Part shown: positions 1 to 7,890 of the stretch, in pieces
Position numbering within the stretch: position 1 is the stretch's first letter
Layout of the letters: each line of letters starts with the position of its first letter
Notes under the pieces: generated by a model
Database searches by the model: none
Told to the model about the DNA's origin: nothing
Seen by the model: only the letters and a program-made list of their open reading frames with translations
Translations under genes and position numbers: made by a program
Assembly (NCBI GenBank): GCA_016213675.1
Contig: JACQZW010000061.1
Coordinates: 1 to 39,447, forward strand
Origin: Acidobacteriota bacterium
GTDB taxonomy: Bacteria; Acidobacteriota; Thermoanaerobaculia; Thermoanaerobaculales; Thermoanaerobaculaceae
Direction: 5' to 3'
DNA length: 39,447 nt

Positions 1-51
1 CGCGAGTACCTCAAGCTCAAGATCCTCCGCATCTGCGGGAAGCTCGAGTAG
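1..51 (+). CDS. C-terminal end of an unidentified protein (partial)
   Basis: The first 51 bases read as 16 codons followed by TAG, ending in the residues ICGKLE. The frame is open to the window edge, and the 103 bp that follow contain no other gene, so this is probably the tail of a gene starting outside the window. It is too short to assign a family. Confidence 0.3.
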   Translation, partial: REYLKLKILRICGKLE

Positions 52-154
52 ACGAGTTTCGTGGTTCCGCGAGATCGACGAATTCCGGCCGGCAACCGGC
101 CTCTCCCGCGTTCATTGGCAAACAATTCCAGAAGCCCCGAATAAGGAGGCGAAG

Positions 155-1504
155 ATGCCGATAGCAAGGGATTCCCAGTGCCGCGTGCTCAGCGTCCTGC
201 TTGTGTCCGCCATGACCGCGACCGCCTATGCCCAAGACGACGTCGGCCCACCGCGCGACCCGGTGTCCGCCGACGAGCCGTCGGAGGAGACGCTCGCGAC
301 GCGAGTCCCCCGCGATCTGTCCTCAGTCGACACGTCGCTCGGAACGGACTCCCTGACCCCGCTCCACTATTGGAGCCCGCCATACGCAACCCGTTTTGTC
401 ACGGCCGCGACCTGCCACTCGATATTTGAAGACTGGTACGGAATCGCCGCAGTCTTCCACATCTCATGGGAAGGATACGAATGGGACGAGCTGCACTACC
501 TCCGGGTGGACGGTCTCAGTTGGTACGGAGCCTACGGTGAGTTGGCGCACACGACGTTCATTGACTGGAGCTACGACGGCATCACGAACGTAGACTGCAC
601 GACCGACGACTGGGATCGTGTCTTCATCGCGTGGGACCGTCGCCCAAACGCGAGCACTTGGAAGTCCACCGCGAGGCTTGCGTCCATCAACTACGACACT
701 GTGGAGTGGACGGCGCAGGTGGGAACGCACATCGCGGGCAACCCGCTATTCCCTTCGTACGTCTACCGTCCGCGCGTCGCGTGGTCGCCGTATGGACGGC
801 TGGTGGTCGCCACCAATGTCGCCCTCGTGGGTGGTGAACCGGCGGGCTGCGGCCTGTTCTTCGAGACGTTCACGGACACGGGAAGCCGAGTTGATCAGGC
901 GCAGTACTTTGACGACGATAGCAAGGCCAAGCACTGGGACATCGAGTACGACGGTGCGCAGCATTTCGTGTCGGCCTTCTGGTACGAGCTCGACCTCTCG
1001 CCTGATCCCAACTACATCACGGCGCGACTGAATTTGGACGGCACTCTCGTGCCGGGACATCAGACCATCGAATCCCGGCAGGACCATATGCCGCAAGGCA
1101 TGGTACTAGTCTACTCTGACAACTACCACAACATGTCGCAGTATTTCGTGGCGATGACGAGCAAGAACGTCTACTACTTGTATCAGGACGGTCGCCTGCG
1201 CTCGGCCCGCGACGACTGGAACGGAAGCGCACCGAACCTCTATGCTGGATGTGAGTACTGGGGTCCGTCATATCGGATCGCTCACAGCTACGTCGACTCG
1301 GTCAGCGCGCCTATTCATACGAAGCACATGCACTGGTACTGGTCGCCGCAGAACCCGTACGAGGTGTACTCTGTCATGCCCTATGGGTGGGTACCCGTGG
1401 GGTGCGCATCCTCGGACACGTTCACCGATCCTGAGGTGCTTCTTGTGAGAAAGACGTGGTCCGTGAATGCGTACGTGTATTGGACCATGGAGCCGGAGGA
1501 CTAG
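155..1504 (+). CDS. Secreted protein of unknown function
   Basis: This is a 449-residue protein with a clear Sec signal peptide: a basic start, a hydrophobic stretch (LSVLLVSAMTATAYA) and a signal peptidase I site after AYA at about residue 26. The mature part is rich in Trp, Tyr and Asp and has recurring strand-like segments such as RVAWSPYGRLVV. This suggests an all-beta, possibly propeller-like, extracytoplasmic protein, but I recognise no family. The start is supported by a strong Shine-Dalgarno TAAGGAGG at 142-149, six bases before the ATG. The next gene begins four bases after its stop, so the two are almost certainly co-transcribed. Confidence 0.8.
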   Translation: MPIARDSQCRVLSVLLVSAMTATAYAQDDVGPPRDPVSADEPSEETLATRVPRDLSSVDTSLGTDSLTPLHYWSPPYATRFVTAATCHSIFEDWYGIAAVFHISWEGYEWDELHYLRVDGLSWYGAYGELAHTTFIDWSYDGITNVDCTTDDWDRVFIAWDRRPNASTWKSTARLASINYDTVEWTAQVGTHIAGNPLFPSYVYRPRVAWSPYGRLVVATNVALVGGEPAGCGLFFETFTDTGSRVDQAQYFDDDSKAKHWDIEYDGAQHFVSAFWYELDLSPDPNYITARLNLDGTLVPGHQTIESRQDHMPQGMVLVYSDNYHNMSQYFVAMTSKNVYYLYQDGRLRSARDDWNGSAPNLYAGCEYWGPSYRIAHSYVDSVSAPIHTKHMHWYWSPQNPYEVYSVMPYGWVPVGCASSDTFTDPEVLLVRKTWSVNAYVYWTMEPED

Positions 1505-1507
1505 GAC

Positions 1508-2389
1508 GTGGCGGCGGGCGGACCAAGGGTGTCTCGCGCGTTGCTTGGGATTGCATGTGTGGTGTGCTCTTGTTACTCGTCGTCGAGCGAAGGTGATGGC
1601 TACACCGGGATGGTGATGGTTCCCGGCGGTGGGGTGCTGATTGGCAGTGACTGGTCGCGTTGCGCATGGGACGACCCGATACATGAGGTCTACGTGTCGT
1701 CCTTCTACATCGACGTTCTGGAGACGACAAATGATGAGTATCGCGCGTGTGTCGCTGCGGGTGCGTGTGCTCGTCCGGCGGTGGTGGAGTCGTTGACGCG
1801 TGCAGACTACTTCGACTCCGCTGCATTCGGTGAGTACCCCGTGATCGGGATGGATTGGTGGGGAGACGCGCAGGCATACTGCGCATGGCGGGGGAAGAGG
1901 TTGCCGACGGAGGCCGAGTGGGAGAAGGCCGCCCGTGGAGGGTGCGAACTTGGGGCGAGTCGGGGTGGGTGCGAGCTGCCGGAAGACGCGCGGGACTACC
2001 CTTGGGGGTGGGGTTGGTCGTGCGAGTTTGGCAACGTGGCCTTGGAGTGTGCGGGCGGGGACACGGCGCGGGTTGGGGCATTCTCGCTCGATCTGAGTCC
2101 CTATGGGGTGCGAGGCATGGGGGGCAACGTTCGGGAGGTCGTGAGCGATTTCTTCTCGGCGGAGTACTACGGGACGGGGGCGGAGGTGGACCCGCAGGGT
2201 CCGACGGAGGAGGAGGCATGGGGCAGGTGCCCGGACATGCCAGCGAGCGCGGCTTGTCACGTGATTCGCGGAGATAGTTTTGGCGGAACGGAGGGGGAGG
2301 AATCCAGCGAACGGCCCGTAACGTGCCGCTCGGTAGCGAATCGGGTGGGCCCGGACGTGGGTGTTCGTTGTGTGAAGGATGTGCCGTAG
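1508..2389 (+). CDS. FGE-sulfatase (SUMF1-like) domain lipoprotein
   Basis: This 293-residue protein has an N-terminal hydrophobic segment ending in VCSC, a plausible lipoprotein cleavage site, followed by a Ser-rich linker. The rest matches the formylglycine-generating-enzyme-like fold: MVMVPGGGVLIGSD near the start, ETTNDEYRACV, then WRGKRLPTEAEWEKAARGG, GGNVREVVSDFF and VIRGDSFGG towards the end. The Cys pair that makes true FGE active is not in its usual context, so I expect a structural or ligand-binding domain rather than sulfatase maturation. It starts at GTG four bases after the upstream gene and is translationally linked to it. The two products probably work together at the cell envelope. 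Confidence 0.8.
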   Translation: MAAGGPRVSRALLGIACVVCSCYSSSSEGDGYTGMVMVPGGGVLIGSDWSRCAWDDPIHEVYVSSFYIDVLETTNDEYRACVAAGACARPAVVESLTRADYFDSAAFGEYPVIGMDWWGDAQAYCAWRGKRLPTEAEWEKAARGGCELGASRGGCELPEDARDYPWGWGWSCEFGNVALECAGGDTARVGAFSLDLSPYGVRGMGGNVREVVSDFFSAEYYGTGAEVDPQGPTEEEAWGRCPDMPASAACHVIRGDSFGGTEGEESSERPVTCRSVANRVGPDVGVRCVKDVP

Positions 2390-2431
2390 CGTGCAGAGGC
2401 GGGGAGGAAGGTCGAATCGGGGCTGTGTGCT

Positions 2432-2497
2432 GTTCTCCCGCCGTTCTCCCACTACTCTGGGGAACCATGGGGACTGGCGGGGACTGGTGGGGAAACC
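2432..2497. repeat. Two-plus-four iteron block of site 1
   Basis: Two copies of GTTCTCCC 11 bp apart (2432-2450) are followed after seven bases by four consecutive 10-mers: TGGGGAACCA, TGGGGACTGG, CGGGGACTGG and TGGGGAAACC (2458-2497). The layout equals that at the other three sites but the sequence differs. Helically phased direct repeats beside a tRNA-derived core are what integrase arm-type binding sites look like. That role is inferred. Confidence 0.8.
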
Positions 2498-2581
2498 GGA
2501 ACCACCTCGAAGGTGGCGGGATCATGAACCATCTGGCCGAAAGGCGTGCGCCATCGCGGGGTTGCGTTTGGCTGGCCTAGA

Positions 2582-2607
2582 GGGTTCAAATCCCGTCTCC
2601 CGCTCCA
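2582..2607 (+). other. tRNA-Gly 3'-end fragment (attachment-like site 1)
   Basis: GGGTTCAAATCCCG followed by TCTCCCGCTCCA is the T-loop, acceptor 3' strand, discriminator T and CCA of a bacterial tRNA-Gly. Only the last 26 bases are present, and the anticodon arm seen at the other sites is missing or replaced. About 20 bp beyond the CCA (AGATCCACCAGTAGTTACG) are nearly the same as those after site 4. Confidence 0.75.
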
Positions 2608-2707
2608 AGATCCACCAGTAGTTACGTGATGTTCCCGGTCTCGTCGGGAACCTCCTCCAGCATTTCTCCAGAAGTCTGCAAGGGATTCGGCCCGCTCAAC
2701 GCGTCGC

Positions 2708-3163
2708 TCAACGCATCGAGGATTTCGGGCAGCAACTGCCACTGCGACGTGCGTCGTCGCATGCCTTGGCAACATCGTCCACTTCGTAGCCCAGGATGGT
2801 CATCACCCGGCCGGTCTCCTCATCGACCACGACGAACGCCTCGCCATTGATCGCGTACAAGTGGGTCCATTCGACGACGAACTTCGTCGCGGTCTCCAGG
2901 ATGCGCGAGCGTTGCGCCTCCCCGCTCCGTGCGAGAGGGAGCGCGAGGGTGTCCTCCGGGTCGAGCATCCAGGCATCCCCGGAACGCGCGGAGAAGAGCA
3001 CCAGCGGGCCCAAGGAGACGATGTGCACGCTCCCGCGCCGGGCGCAGGCGACGACGTGCTCGATCTCGGCGGCGACCGAATTCGCGGTCCACGCGAGTGG
3101 GCGAGTGGAGCGGCTCACTTCACGTCCCGACGCGGATCGTGGCCTCTTCCGTCTTCCACCCAT
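2708..3163 (-). CDS. Conserved-looking hypothetical protein, 151 aa
   Basis: The 151-residue protein has a basic N-terminus (MGGRRKRPRSAS) and a compact alpha/beta body with DAWMLDPEDTLALPLAR, FVVEWTHLYAINGEAFVVVD and GRVMTILGYEVDDVAKAC. It has no signal peptide or membrane segment. I do not recognise a named domain. It is transcribed divergently from the two-gene operon at 3256-6557 with only 92 bp between them, so it may be the regulatory or accessory third member of that module. The ATG at 3163 was chosen because residues upstream of it read as low-complexity antisense. The Shine-Dalgarno is weak (GAAGGA about 15 bases upstream). Confidence 0.55.
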   Translation of the reverse strand: MGGRRKRPRSASGREVSRSTRPLAWTANSVAAEIEHVVACARRGSVHIVSLGPLVLFSARSGDAWMLDPEDTLALPLARSGEAQRSRILETATKFVVEWTHLYAINGEAFVVVDEETGRVMTILGYEVDDVAKACDDARRSGSCCPKSSMR

Positions 3164-3255
3164 GGCACCCGATCGGTATCCTTCACGGCGGGCGATGTCC
3201 AGCGGTCTTCCCGGTGTGGACAACGACGACTGCCTTGGGAGATCATCCGAGCACG

Positions 3256-4869
3256 ATGTCGCGAAGGCGCAAGGGCGGTTCGCAGCAGAGGGACAACGAC
3301 GTCGACTCGGCGCTTGCCGCGCTGGACGCCGACGAGTTGCGCGAGGCGGCTCGCGAGATGTTCCTCGGACTCGACCAGCGCGCCCACGACCGCGCCGTGG
3401 ACTCGTTGATCGGGCGCGCCGCTCGGAACGGCTCGGGCTGGAAGCCGGCGGCACCGACCGACGACGAGGTTGTCGAGGTGCTGGCTTTCGCGAAGGCTGC
3501 GGAGCGGATCGGTGAGGCCGATCCCTCGGTGGTCGACGAACACCTGCGCCGCGGTTCGGCCGCGTTTCTTCGCCAGGACTACGACGCCGCCCACTGCATC
3601 TTCGGGGCCCTACTGCGGCCCATCGGCGAAGGGGAGATCTTCCTGGGCCAGGACGAGATGGTGGACGAGGTGCTCGGCGCCGATGCCGGCGGCTGCGCTG
3701 CCCAGTACGTCGTGTCCGCCTACATGATCGCCTCTCCGGCGAAGCGCGCCGAGGGGGTGCGTGCGGCGATCGAGGAGGTACGGAGCCTTGGGCACTTCTG
3801 GGAGCCGATCCGCGAGTTGGAACGAGTCGCAGTCGGACCTCTCCCCGGACTCGATGACTTCCTGCCGCAATGGCGGGCTCTCGTCGCGCGGGAGGTCGGC
3901 GGCGAGCGTCGCAGCGACCCGGACTGCGACGAAGACCGGTGGCTGCGCGAGGTCGTGCACCGCCTGGAAGGGGCCGACGGCCTCGCGAAGATCGCGCGCT
4001 CGACGAGGCGCGCGGACGATCTCCGGGCGTGGTGCCGGGGCCTGGTCGAAACCGGCGACTGGAACGCGGCGCTGGCCGCGTTCGACGAGGCGGCCGGGAC
4101 CGTCGCCGACCGGGAGTACGTCCGGGGCGAACTGCTGGACGGCGCCGCGCTGGCCGCGCAGGAGTTGGGGCGGAATGATTTGCCGGCGCGACTCGAACGC
4201 GCCTGGCGCGTAGCCCCGAGCATGCTTCGCCTGCGCCGATGGCTCGCTTCGACGGGCGACAAGACCGCGGTCCAGACGCGCGCGGCCGAAGCGCTCGAGG
4301 CCTGCCCGAAACAGGCGCACCGCCAGCGCGCCTTTCTTCACTTGCTGCTCGGTGAGTTCGAGCCCGCGGCGAAGCTGCTGGCGGCGGCCCCGGGCCTCGG
4401 CTGGTCCGACCACGGGCATCCCGGGCATCTGCTCTTCTCCCTATTCGGGGATCTCCTCGCCGGCGAGACGGCGCCGACCTCGGCTCGGCGAGCGCTCACG
4501 GCGCACCGCGAGATGGACATCGAGGAGCTCGAACTGATGACCGCCGCCGAAGACGAGCCTCGGCTCGCCGCGCCCGGGATCGACCAGTTCCTGAAGGAGG
4601 CGGGCGTCGACCGCATCCCGGGCGATGCGGCCCGGCGCGCCGTGATCGCCGCCATGCGCAAGGCCGCCGAACACCGGCTGGCGGGGGTCACCGAGAAGAA
4701 GCGGCGCCGCCACTACGCTCACGCCGCGGAGATCGTCGCGGTCTGCGTGGCGTGCGACCGCTCGTCGGAGGCGGCCCGCTGGGTCGCATCGATCCGAACC
4801 GAGTACCGGCGCTTCCCCGCGCTTCGCGCCGAACTCGATCGCGCTGTGGGGTCGCCATGCAAAGGATGA
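3256..4869 (+). CDS. Helical-repeat protein, SWIM-associated type (unit 1 cargo)
   Basis: This 537-residue protein is almost wholly alpha-helical, rich in Ala, Glu, Arg and Leu. It opens with a basic, polar stretch (MSRRRKGGSQQRDNDVDS) and continues as TPR-like helix pairs. The C-terminal part (EKKRRRHYAHAAEIVAVCV, then WVASIRTEYRRFPALRAEL) resembles the end of bacterial SWIM zinc-finger proteins, but no CxC...CxH zinc site is visible, so the name is only a guide. The last 13 bases overlap the start of the AlbA_2/HATPase gene, so the two are translated together. The first ATG giving a sensible N-terminus is at 3256. Function unknown; the context is a mobile unit. Confidence 0.65.
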   Translation: MSRRRKGGSQQRDNDVDSALAALDADELREAAREMFLGLDQRAHDRAVDSLIGRAARNGSGWKPAAPTDDEVVEVLAFAKAAERIGEADPSVVDEHLRRGSAAFLRQDYDAAHCIFGALLRPIGEGEIFLGQDEMVDEVLGADAGGCAAQYVVSAYMIASPAKRAEGVRAAIEEVRSLGHFWEPIRELERVAVGPLPGLDDFLPQWRALVAREVGGERRSDPDCDEDRWLREVVHRLEGADGLAKIARSTRRADDLRAWCRGLVETGDWNAALAAFDEAAGTVADREYVRGELLDGAALAAQELGRNDLPARLERAWRVAPSMLRLRRWLASTGDKTAVQTRAAEALEACPKQAHRQRAFLHLLLGEFEPAAKLLAAAPGLGWSDHGHPGHLLFSLFGDLLAGETAPTSARRALTAHREMDIEELELMTAAEDEPRLAAPGIDQFLKEAGVDRIPGDAARRAVIAAMRKAAEHRLAGVTEKKRRRHYAHAAEIVAVCVACDRSSEAARWVASIRTEYRRFPALRAELDRAVGSPCKG

Positions 4870-6557
4870 CCCCAGAGGAGCTGCGAGAGATCGTCGCCGC
4901 CGGCGAGACGCTCGCCGTGGAGTTCAAGGGCGAGGCGAAGCAGCCGCTCTCGGATGCCGATCTCGTCGAGGCCGTCGTCTGCCTGAGCAACCGCCGGGGT
5001 GACCAGCCCGGCTGGCTGCTCGTGGGCGTGGAAGACGATGGCCGGGTCACCGGTGCTCGTCCGCGCCACGAGGGGAGCACCGACCCGGCGCGCCTCCAGG
5101 CCCTGGTCGCGAATCGGACGCGCCCGTCGGTCGGTGTGGATGCGGACGTCGTCGTGGTCGACGGCAGGCAGATCGTCGCTATCCGCGTGCCCCCGTCCGG
5201 CCTGCCGGTCGGCACCGCGGATGGACGCTATGTGCGGCGCACGATCGATGGCCGCGGCAGGCCGGCCTGCGTTCCCTTCCACTTCCACGAGATGCAGGCG
5301 CGCCAAGCGGACCGCGGACTGCTGGACTACTCGAGCTTCGTGGTCGCGGAGGCGAAGTGGGATGACCTCGACCCGCTGGAGTTCGAGCGCTTCCGGCGAG
5401 CGATTCGAGAGGGCCAGGGACGAGGCGACGCTTCCCTGGTCGACCTGCCGGATGCGGAGTTGGCCAAGGCGCTCGGGGCGGTGGAGGCGAATCACGAGGT
5501 CCGCGCCGTGCGCGTGCTCGGGCTCCTGCTGTTCGGGCGGGAGGGTGCCTTGCGGGAGCGCATCCCGACCCACGAGATCGCGTTCCAGGAACTCGATGGA
5601 ACCGAGGTCCGGGTCAACGACTTCTTCCGCTGGCCGCTCCTGCGCGCGATGGACGAGATCATGACGAGGTTCCGCGCGCGGTATCGCGAGCGCGAACTGA
5701 TGATGGGTCTGCTGCGGGTCGCAGTGCCCGACTACCCCGAGCCGGCATTCCGGGAGGGTCTGGCCAACGCGATGATCCATCGGGACTACGCCAGGCTCGG
5801 AGCGATCCACGTGCAATGGCACAGGGACCGTATCGAGATCTCGAACCCCGGCGGACTCCCGGATGGCGTGACGCTGGAGAATATCCTCGTCACGCCGCCG
5901 AAGCCCCGGAGCGCTCTGCTCGCCGACGCCTTCAAGCGGGCGGGACTTGTGGAGCGCACGGCGAGAGGCATCGACACGATCTTCTTGCAGCAACTCCGCA
6001 ACGGCCGGCCGGCGCCGTCCTACGAGCGCAGCAACGCCACCGATGTGGTGCTCGCGCTCCCGGGCGGAGAGGCGAACCTGGACTTCGTCCGACTGGTCGT
6101 CGAGGAGAACCGCGCCGGCCGCCTGCCCGGACTGGACGAGCTTCTGCTGCTGAACCGCCTGTGGCTCGAACGTTCCGAGACGACGCAGGGCGCGGCGCGC
6201 CTCATCCAGAAACCCGAGTCGACGGCGCGGACCGTGCTCCAAGGGCTGGTCGAGGCAGGCCTGGTCGAAGCGCGGGGCGAACGGAAGGGACGGACCTACC
6301 ATCTCTCTGCCGCGACCTATCGGCGCCTGGGCGAGCAAGCGGCCTACGTCCGGCAACGCGGCTTCGAACCGCTGCAGCAGGAGCAGATGGTTGTGCAGTA
6401 CATCGAGGCCCACGGGGCGATCACGCGCGCGCAGGTCGCCGATCTCTGCCGCATCAATCCCCGCCAGGCTGGGCGCCTGCTTCAGCGGATGGTCCGTACC
6501 GGCAAGCTCGTGATGCACGGCACACGTCGCCATGCACGCTATGACCGGCGGTCATAG
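4857..6557 (+). CDS. AlbA_2 / HATPase_c_4 (RecG-related) protein, unit 1
   Basis: The 566-residue protein starts with a Schlafen AlbA_2 domain (LAVEFKGEAKQ near residue 23, then LLVGVEDDGRVTG). A GHKL-type ATPase domain follows in the middle, with EGLANAMIHRDY as the N-box, IEISNPGGLPDG as the G1 box and a later ERTARGIDTIF. The C-terminus holds two winged-helix segments. Such proteins are often annotated as ATP-binding transcriptional regulators and are common in conflict and defence regions. The start may be ATG 4857 or ATG 4866; the latter forms an ATGA overlap with the upstream stop. A near-perfect palindrome, ATGACCGGCGGTCAT, spans the final codons. A related protein sits in the next unit, so this family is recurrent cargo. 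Confidence 0.85.
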   Translation: MQRMTPEELREIVAAGETLAVEFKGEAKQPLSDADLVEAVVCLSNRRGDQPGWLLVGVEDDGRVTGARPRHEGSTDPARLQALVANRTRPSVGVDADVVVVDGRQIVAIRVPPSGLPVGTADGRYVRRTIDGRGRPACVPFHFHEMQARQADRGLLDYSSFVVAEAKWDDLDPLEFERFRRAIREGQGRGDASLVDLPDAELAKALGAVEANHEVRAVRVLGLLLFGREGALRERIPTHEIAFQELDGTEVRVNDFFRWPLLRAMDEIMTRFRARYRERELMMGLLRVAVPDYPEPAFREGLANAMIHRDYARLGAIHVQWHRDRIEISNPGGLPDGVTLENILVTPPKPRSALLADAFKRAGLVERTARGIDTIFLQQLRNGRPAPSYERSNATDVVLALPGGEANLDFVRLVVEENRAGRLPGLDELLLLNRLWLERSETTQGAARLIQKPESTARTVLQGLVEAGLVEARGERKGRTYHLSAATYRRLGEQAAYVRQRGFEPLQQEQMVVQYIEAHGAITRAQVADLCRINPRQAGRLLQRMVRTGKLVMHGTRRHARYDRRS

Positions 6558-6577
6558 TCAAAGACCGTTGGTCATGG
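6541..6577. promoter_or_regulatory. Palindrome over the stop codon
   Basis: ATGACCG-G-CGGTCAT (6541-6555) is a perfect 7+7 bp inverted repeat that overlaps the TAG. It is followed at once by the related half-sites AGACC and GGTCAT. It could be a weak terminator or a binding site for a dimeric regulator; no T-run follows. Confidence 0.35.
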
Positions 6578-6651
6578 GCGTAGTCGGCCCGCGACTGGTG
6601 CGAGCGCGACCGATGCTTCACCGTCCGACGCGGACTCCGCCGTCCACGTGA

Positions 6652-6715
6652 CGGACTCCATTTCGGACTCCTAAGCTGTTACAGCCTGTTACAGCCTGTG
6701 ACGGCCTGTTGCAGC
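6652..6715. repeat. Two-plus-four iteron block of site 2
   Basis: CGGACTCC occurs twice 12 bp apart (6652-6671), with a third copy about 20 bp upstream. Four bases later come four 10-mers: CTGTTACAGC twice, CTGTGACGGC and CTGTTGCAGC (6676-6715). The geometry matches sites 1, 3 and 4, with an unrelated repeat sequence. Probable integrase arm sites (inference). Confidence 0.85.
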
Positions 6716-6767
6716 AAGTCCGCGAGACGTCACGAATTCGGTAGTGGTTATGAGGGCCGGAGGAGTA

Positions 6768-6810
6768 TTGCCAAGGTGGACGTCGCGGGTTCAAATCCCG
6801 TCTCCCGCTC
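6768..6810 (+). other. tRNA-Gly(GCC) 3'-half fragment (attachment-like site 2)
   Basis: Starting exactly at the anticodon loop TTGCCAA, the sequence follows tRNA-Gly(GCC): AAGGTGGACGTC, the T-arm GCGGGTTCAAATCCCG and the acceptor strand TCTCCCGCTC. The bases upstream do not form the 5' half of a tRNA. A repeat limited to anticodon-loop-to-3'-end is typical of tyrosine-integrase attachment sites. The CCA is absent here (CTCTCC). Confidence 0.85.
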
Positions 6811-6817
6811 TCCGATT

Positions 6818-7538
6818 TCAGCAACAGCGTCGATGGCTTAGGGCGCGGAGCCCGAAGGCGTCGAAGTGCCGTCGACCTGTCCCTCCCGAAATCCGGACTA
6901 TGGATCGCGCTGGACGCCGTGGTGGCGCGCGGGTCGCGGCGACCGGCGCGCTCGCGGGGCCCACGCAGATCGGGATGGTAGCGGGAGGCAGGACCAGGGG
7001 CGGGCGAGGGAGCACCAGAAGAGCCGATCCCGAAGGCGGAGACGCGGGCGCGGAATCGACCGCTGGTGGATCGCGAACTGCTGGCGCAGGCTCATCATCT
7101 CGACCTCGACGGCGAGGTGGGACCGGAACCGAGACGTGAGGAGGTGGCCCATGGCGGCGGACCGTAGGTGGGCGGGACGGCCGAAGCAACCCGACCGTGG
7201 GGCGCGTCGAGGCAGGCCCGGACGGGGCCAGAAGTGCCATGGTTGCGGGGTGCACGGGGATTCCGGGAGGGACAACCGCGGAAGTCGCAAACGTCCTGGC
7301 CGGGGTCGTGGTCGACGATGTTGCGCACGGCGCAGCCAAGGTCGGGCGGGCAGGCGACCGGCGCGACGAACGACGGAGCCGTGGACGCCGCCGTGGTGCC
7401 GGTCCCTCCGGCGGCGACCGACGAGAGATCCTCTTCCGCAGCGTCCGCTCGTCCGTCCGCAGGGCCGGGCCGAGCGGACCTTCCGCAGGCGAGCGCCGCC
7501 GTCAGCTCGAGGAGGAGGATGGGCCGCAGCATCGACAT
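6818..7538 (-). pseudogene. Small lipoprotein gene interrupted by a MITE
   Basis: From ATG 7538 the frame encodes a lipoprotein signal (LRPILLLELTAALAC), an acidic linker and CPPDLGCAVRNIVDHDPG. It then runs into the 397-bp repeat element at 7274. If the element and one copy of the flanking GGT are removed, the frame continues as RGRRHFDAFGLRALSHRRCC to a TGA at 6818-6820, eight bases from the attachment-like core. This supports a gene broken by insertion. The short continuation could be chance, and no function is recognised. Confidence 0.5.
6878..7274 (-). mobile_element. MITE-like element, copy 1 (397 bp)
   Basis: The ends are inverted repeats: TGTCCCTCCCGAAATCC on the left and the complement of GGATTCCGGGAGGGACA on the right. 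The flanks carry a possible 3-bp target duplication (ACC). The minus strand encodes only the first ~50 residues of an integrase-core (DDE) transposase, with SLRQQFAIHQRSIPRPRLR and RDRLFWCSLARPW, and then loses the frame. The element looks like an internally deleted insertion sequence moved in trans. Closely similar copies lie at 12012-12405 and 30382-30639. Confidence 0.8.
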
Positions 7539-7603
7539 CGTAGCACGACCTTTGGCGGGGCAGGCGACCATCGGAAGAAATTGGGCTTGTGCCGGGTCGG
7601 GCG

Positions 7604-7765
7604 TCAAGGACGGGGCCGACGGAGAGGGCTGTGGGCGCACCAGCCGCGGACGTGGACGATCACGAGGTGAGCCCGGGCGAGTGCGTGGACGATCGCGGAC
7701 TTCGCCACCCGCGGCCAGTTCTTCGGCAACCGCACGATCGGCTGACGCGCGTCGAGGTATCGCAT
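7604..7765 (-). pseudogene. N-terminal fragment of a transposase
   Basis: A 53-residue frame starts MRYLDARQPIVRLPKNWPRV and continues AIVHAL...VIVHVRGWCAHSPL before a TGA. I recognise this as resembling the N-terminus of a large integrase-core transposase group in which the RGWCADSPL-type segment precedes a coiled coil. Everything after it is missing. It sits between the interrupted lipoprotein and the AlbA_2 gene, marking a further decayed insertion. Confidence 0.45.
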
Positions 7766-7890
7766 GGGCGGCGACCTCCGGTCGGTCCGGTCCGAGAACC
7801 AGGCCGCGGGACCGACATCGCGGCTGGCTCGTTCGTCCTGCTGCGGTCCGTCGGCTGCGATGGTAGTATCCGACCGCCCGGAGGGCGACG

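Noticed and set aside
1508..2389. A true formylglycine-generating enzyme
   Set aside because: The fold signatures are present, but the catalytic Cys pair is not in its usual context and no sulfatase gene is nearby.
2516..2607. A complete tRNA with long variable arm at site 1
   Set aside because: GCGGGAT at 2516 could pair with CTCCCGC, but no acceptable D-arm, anticodon arm or variable arm can be drawn between them. Only the 3' fragment is tRNA-like.
4719..6533. Long minus-strand frame opposite the first AlbA_2 gene
   Set aside because: It is an antisense product of GC-rich codon use. The plus strand carries recognisable domains and motifs.
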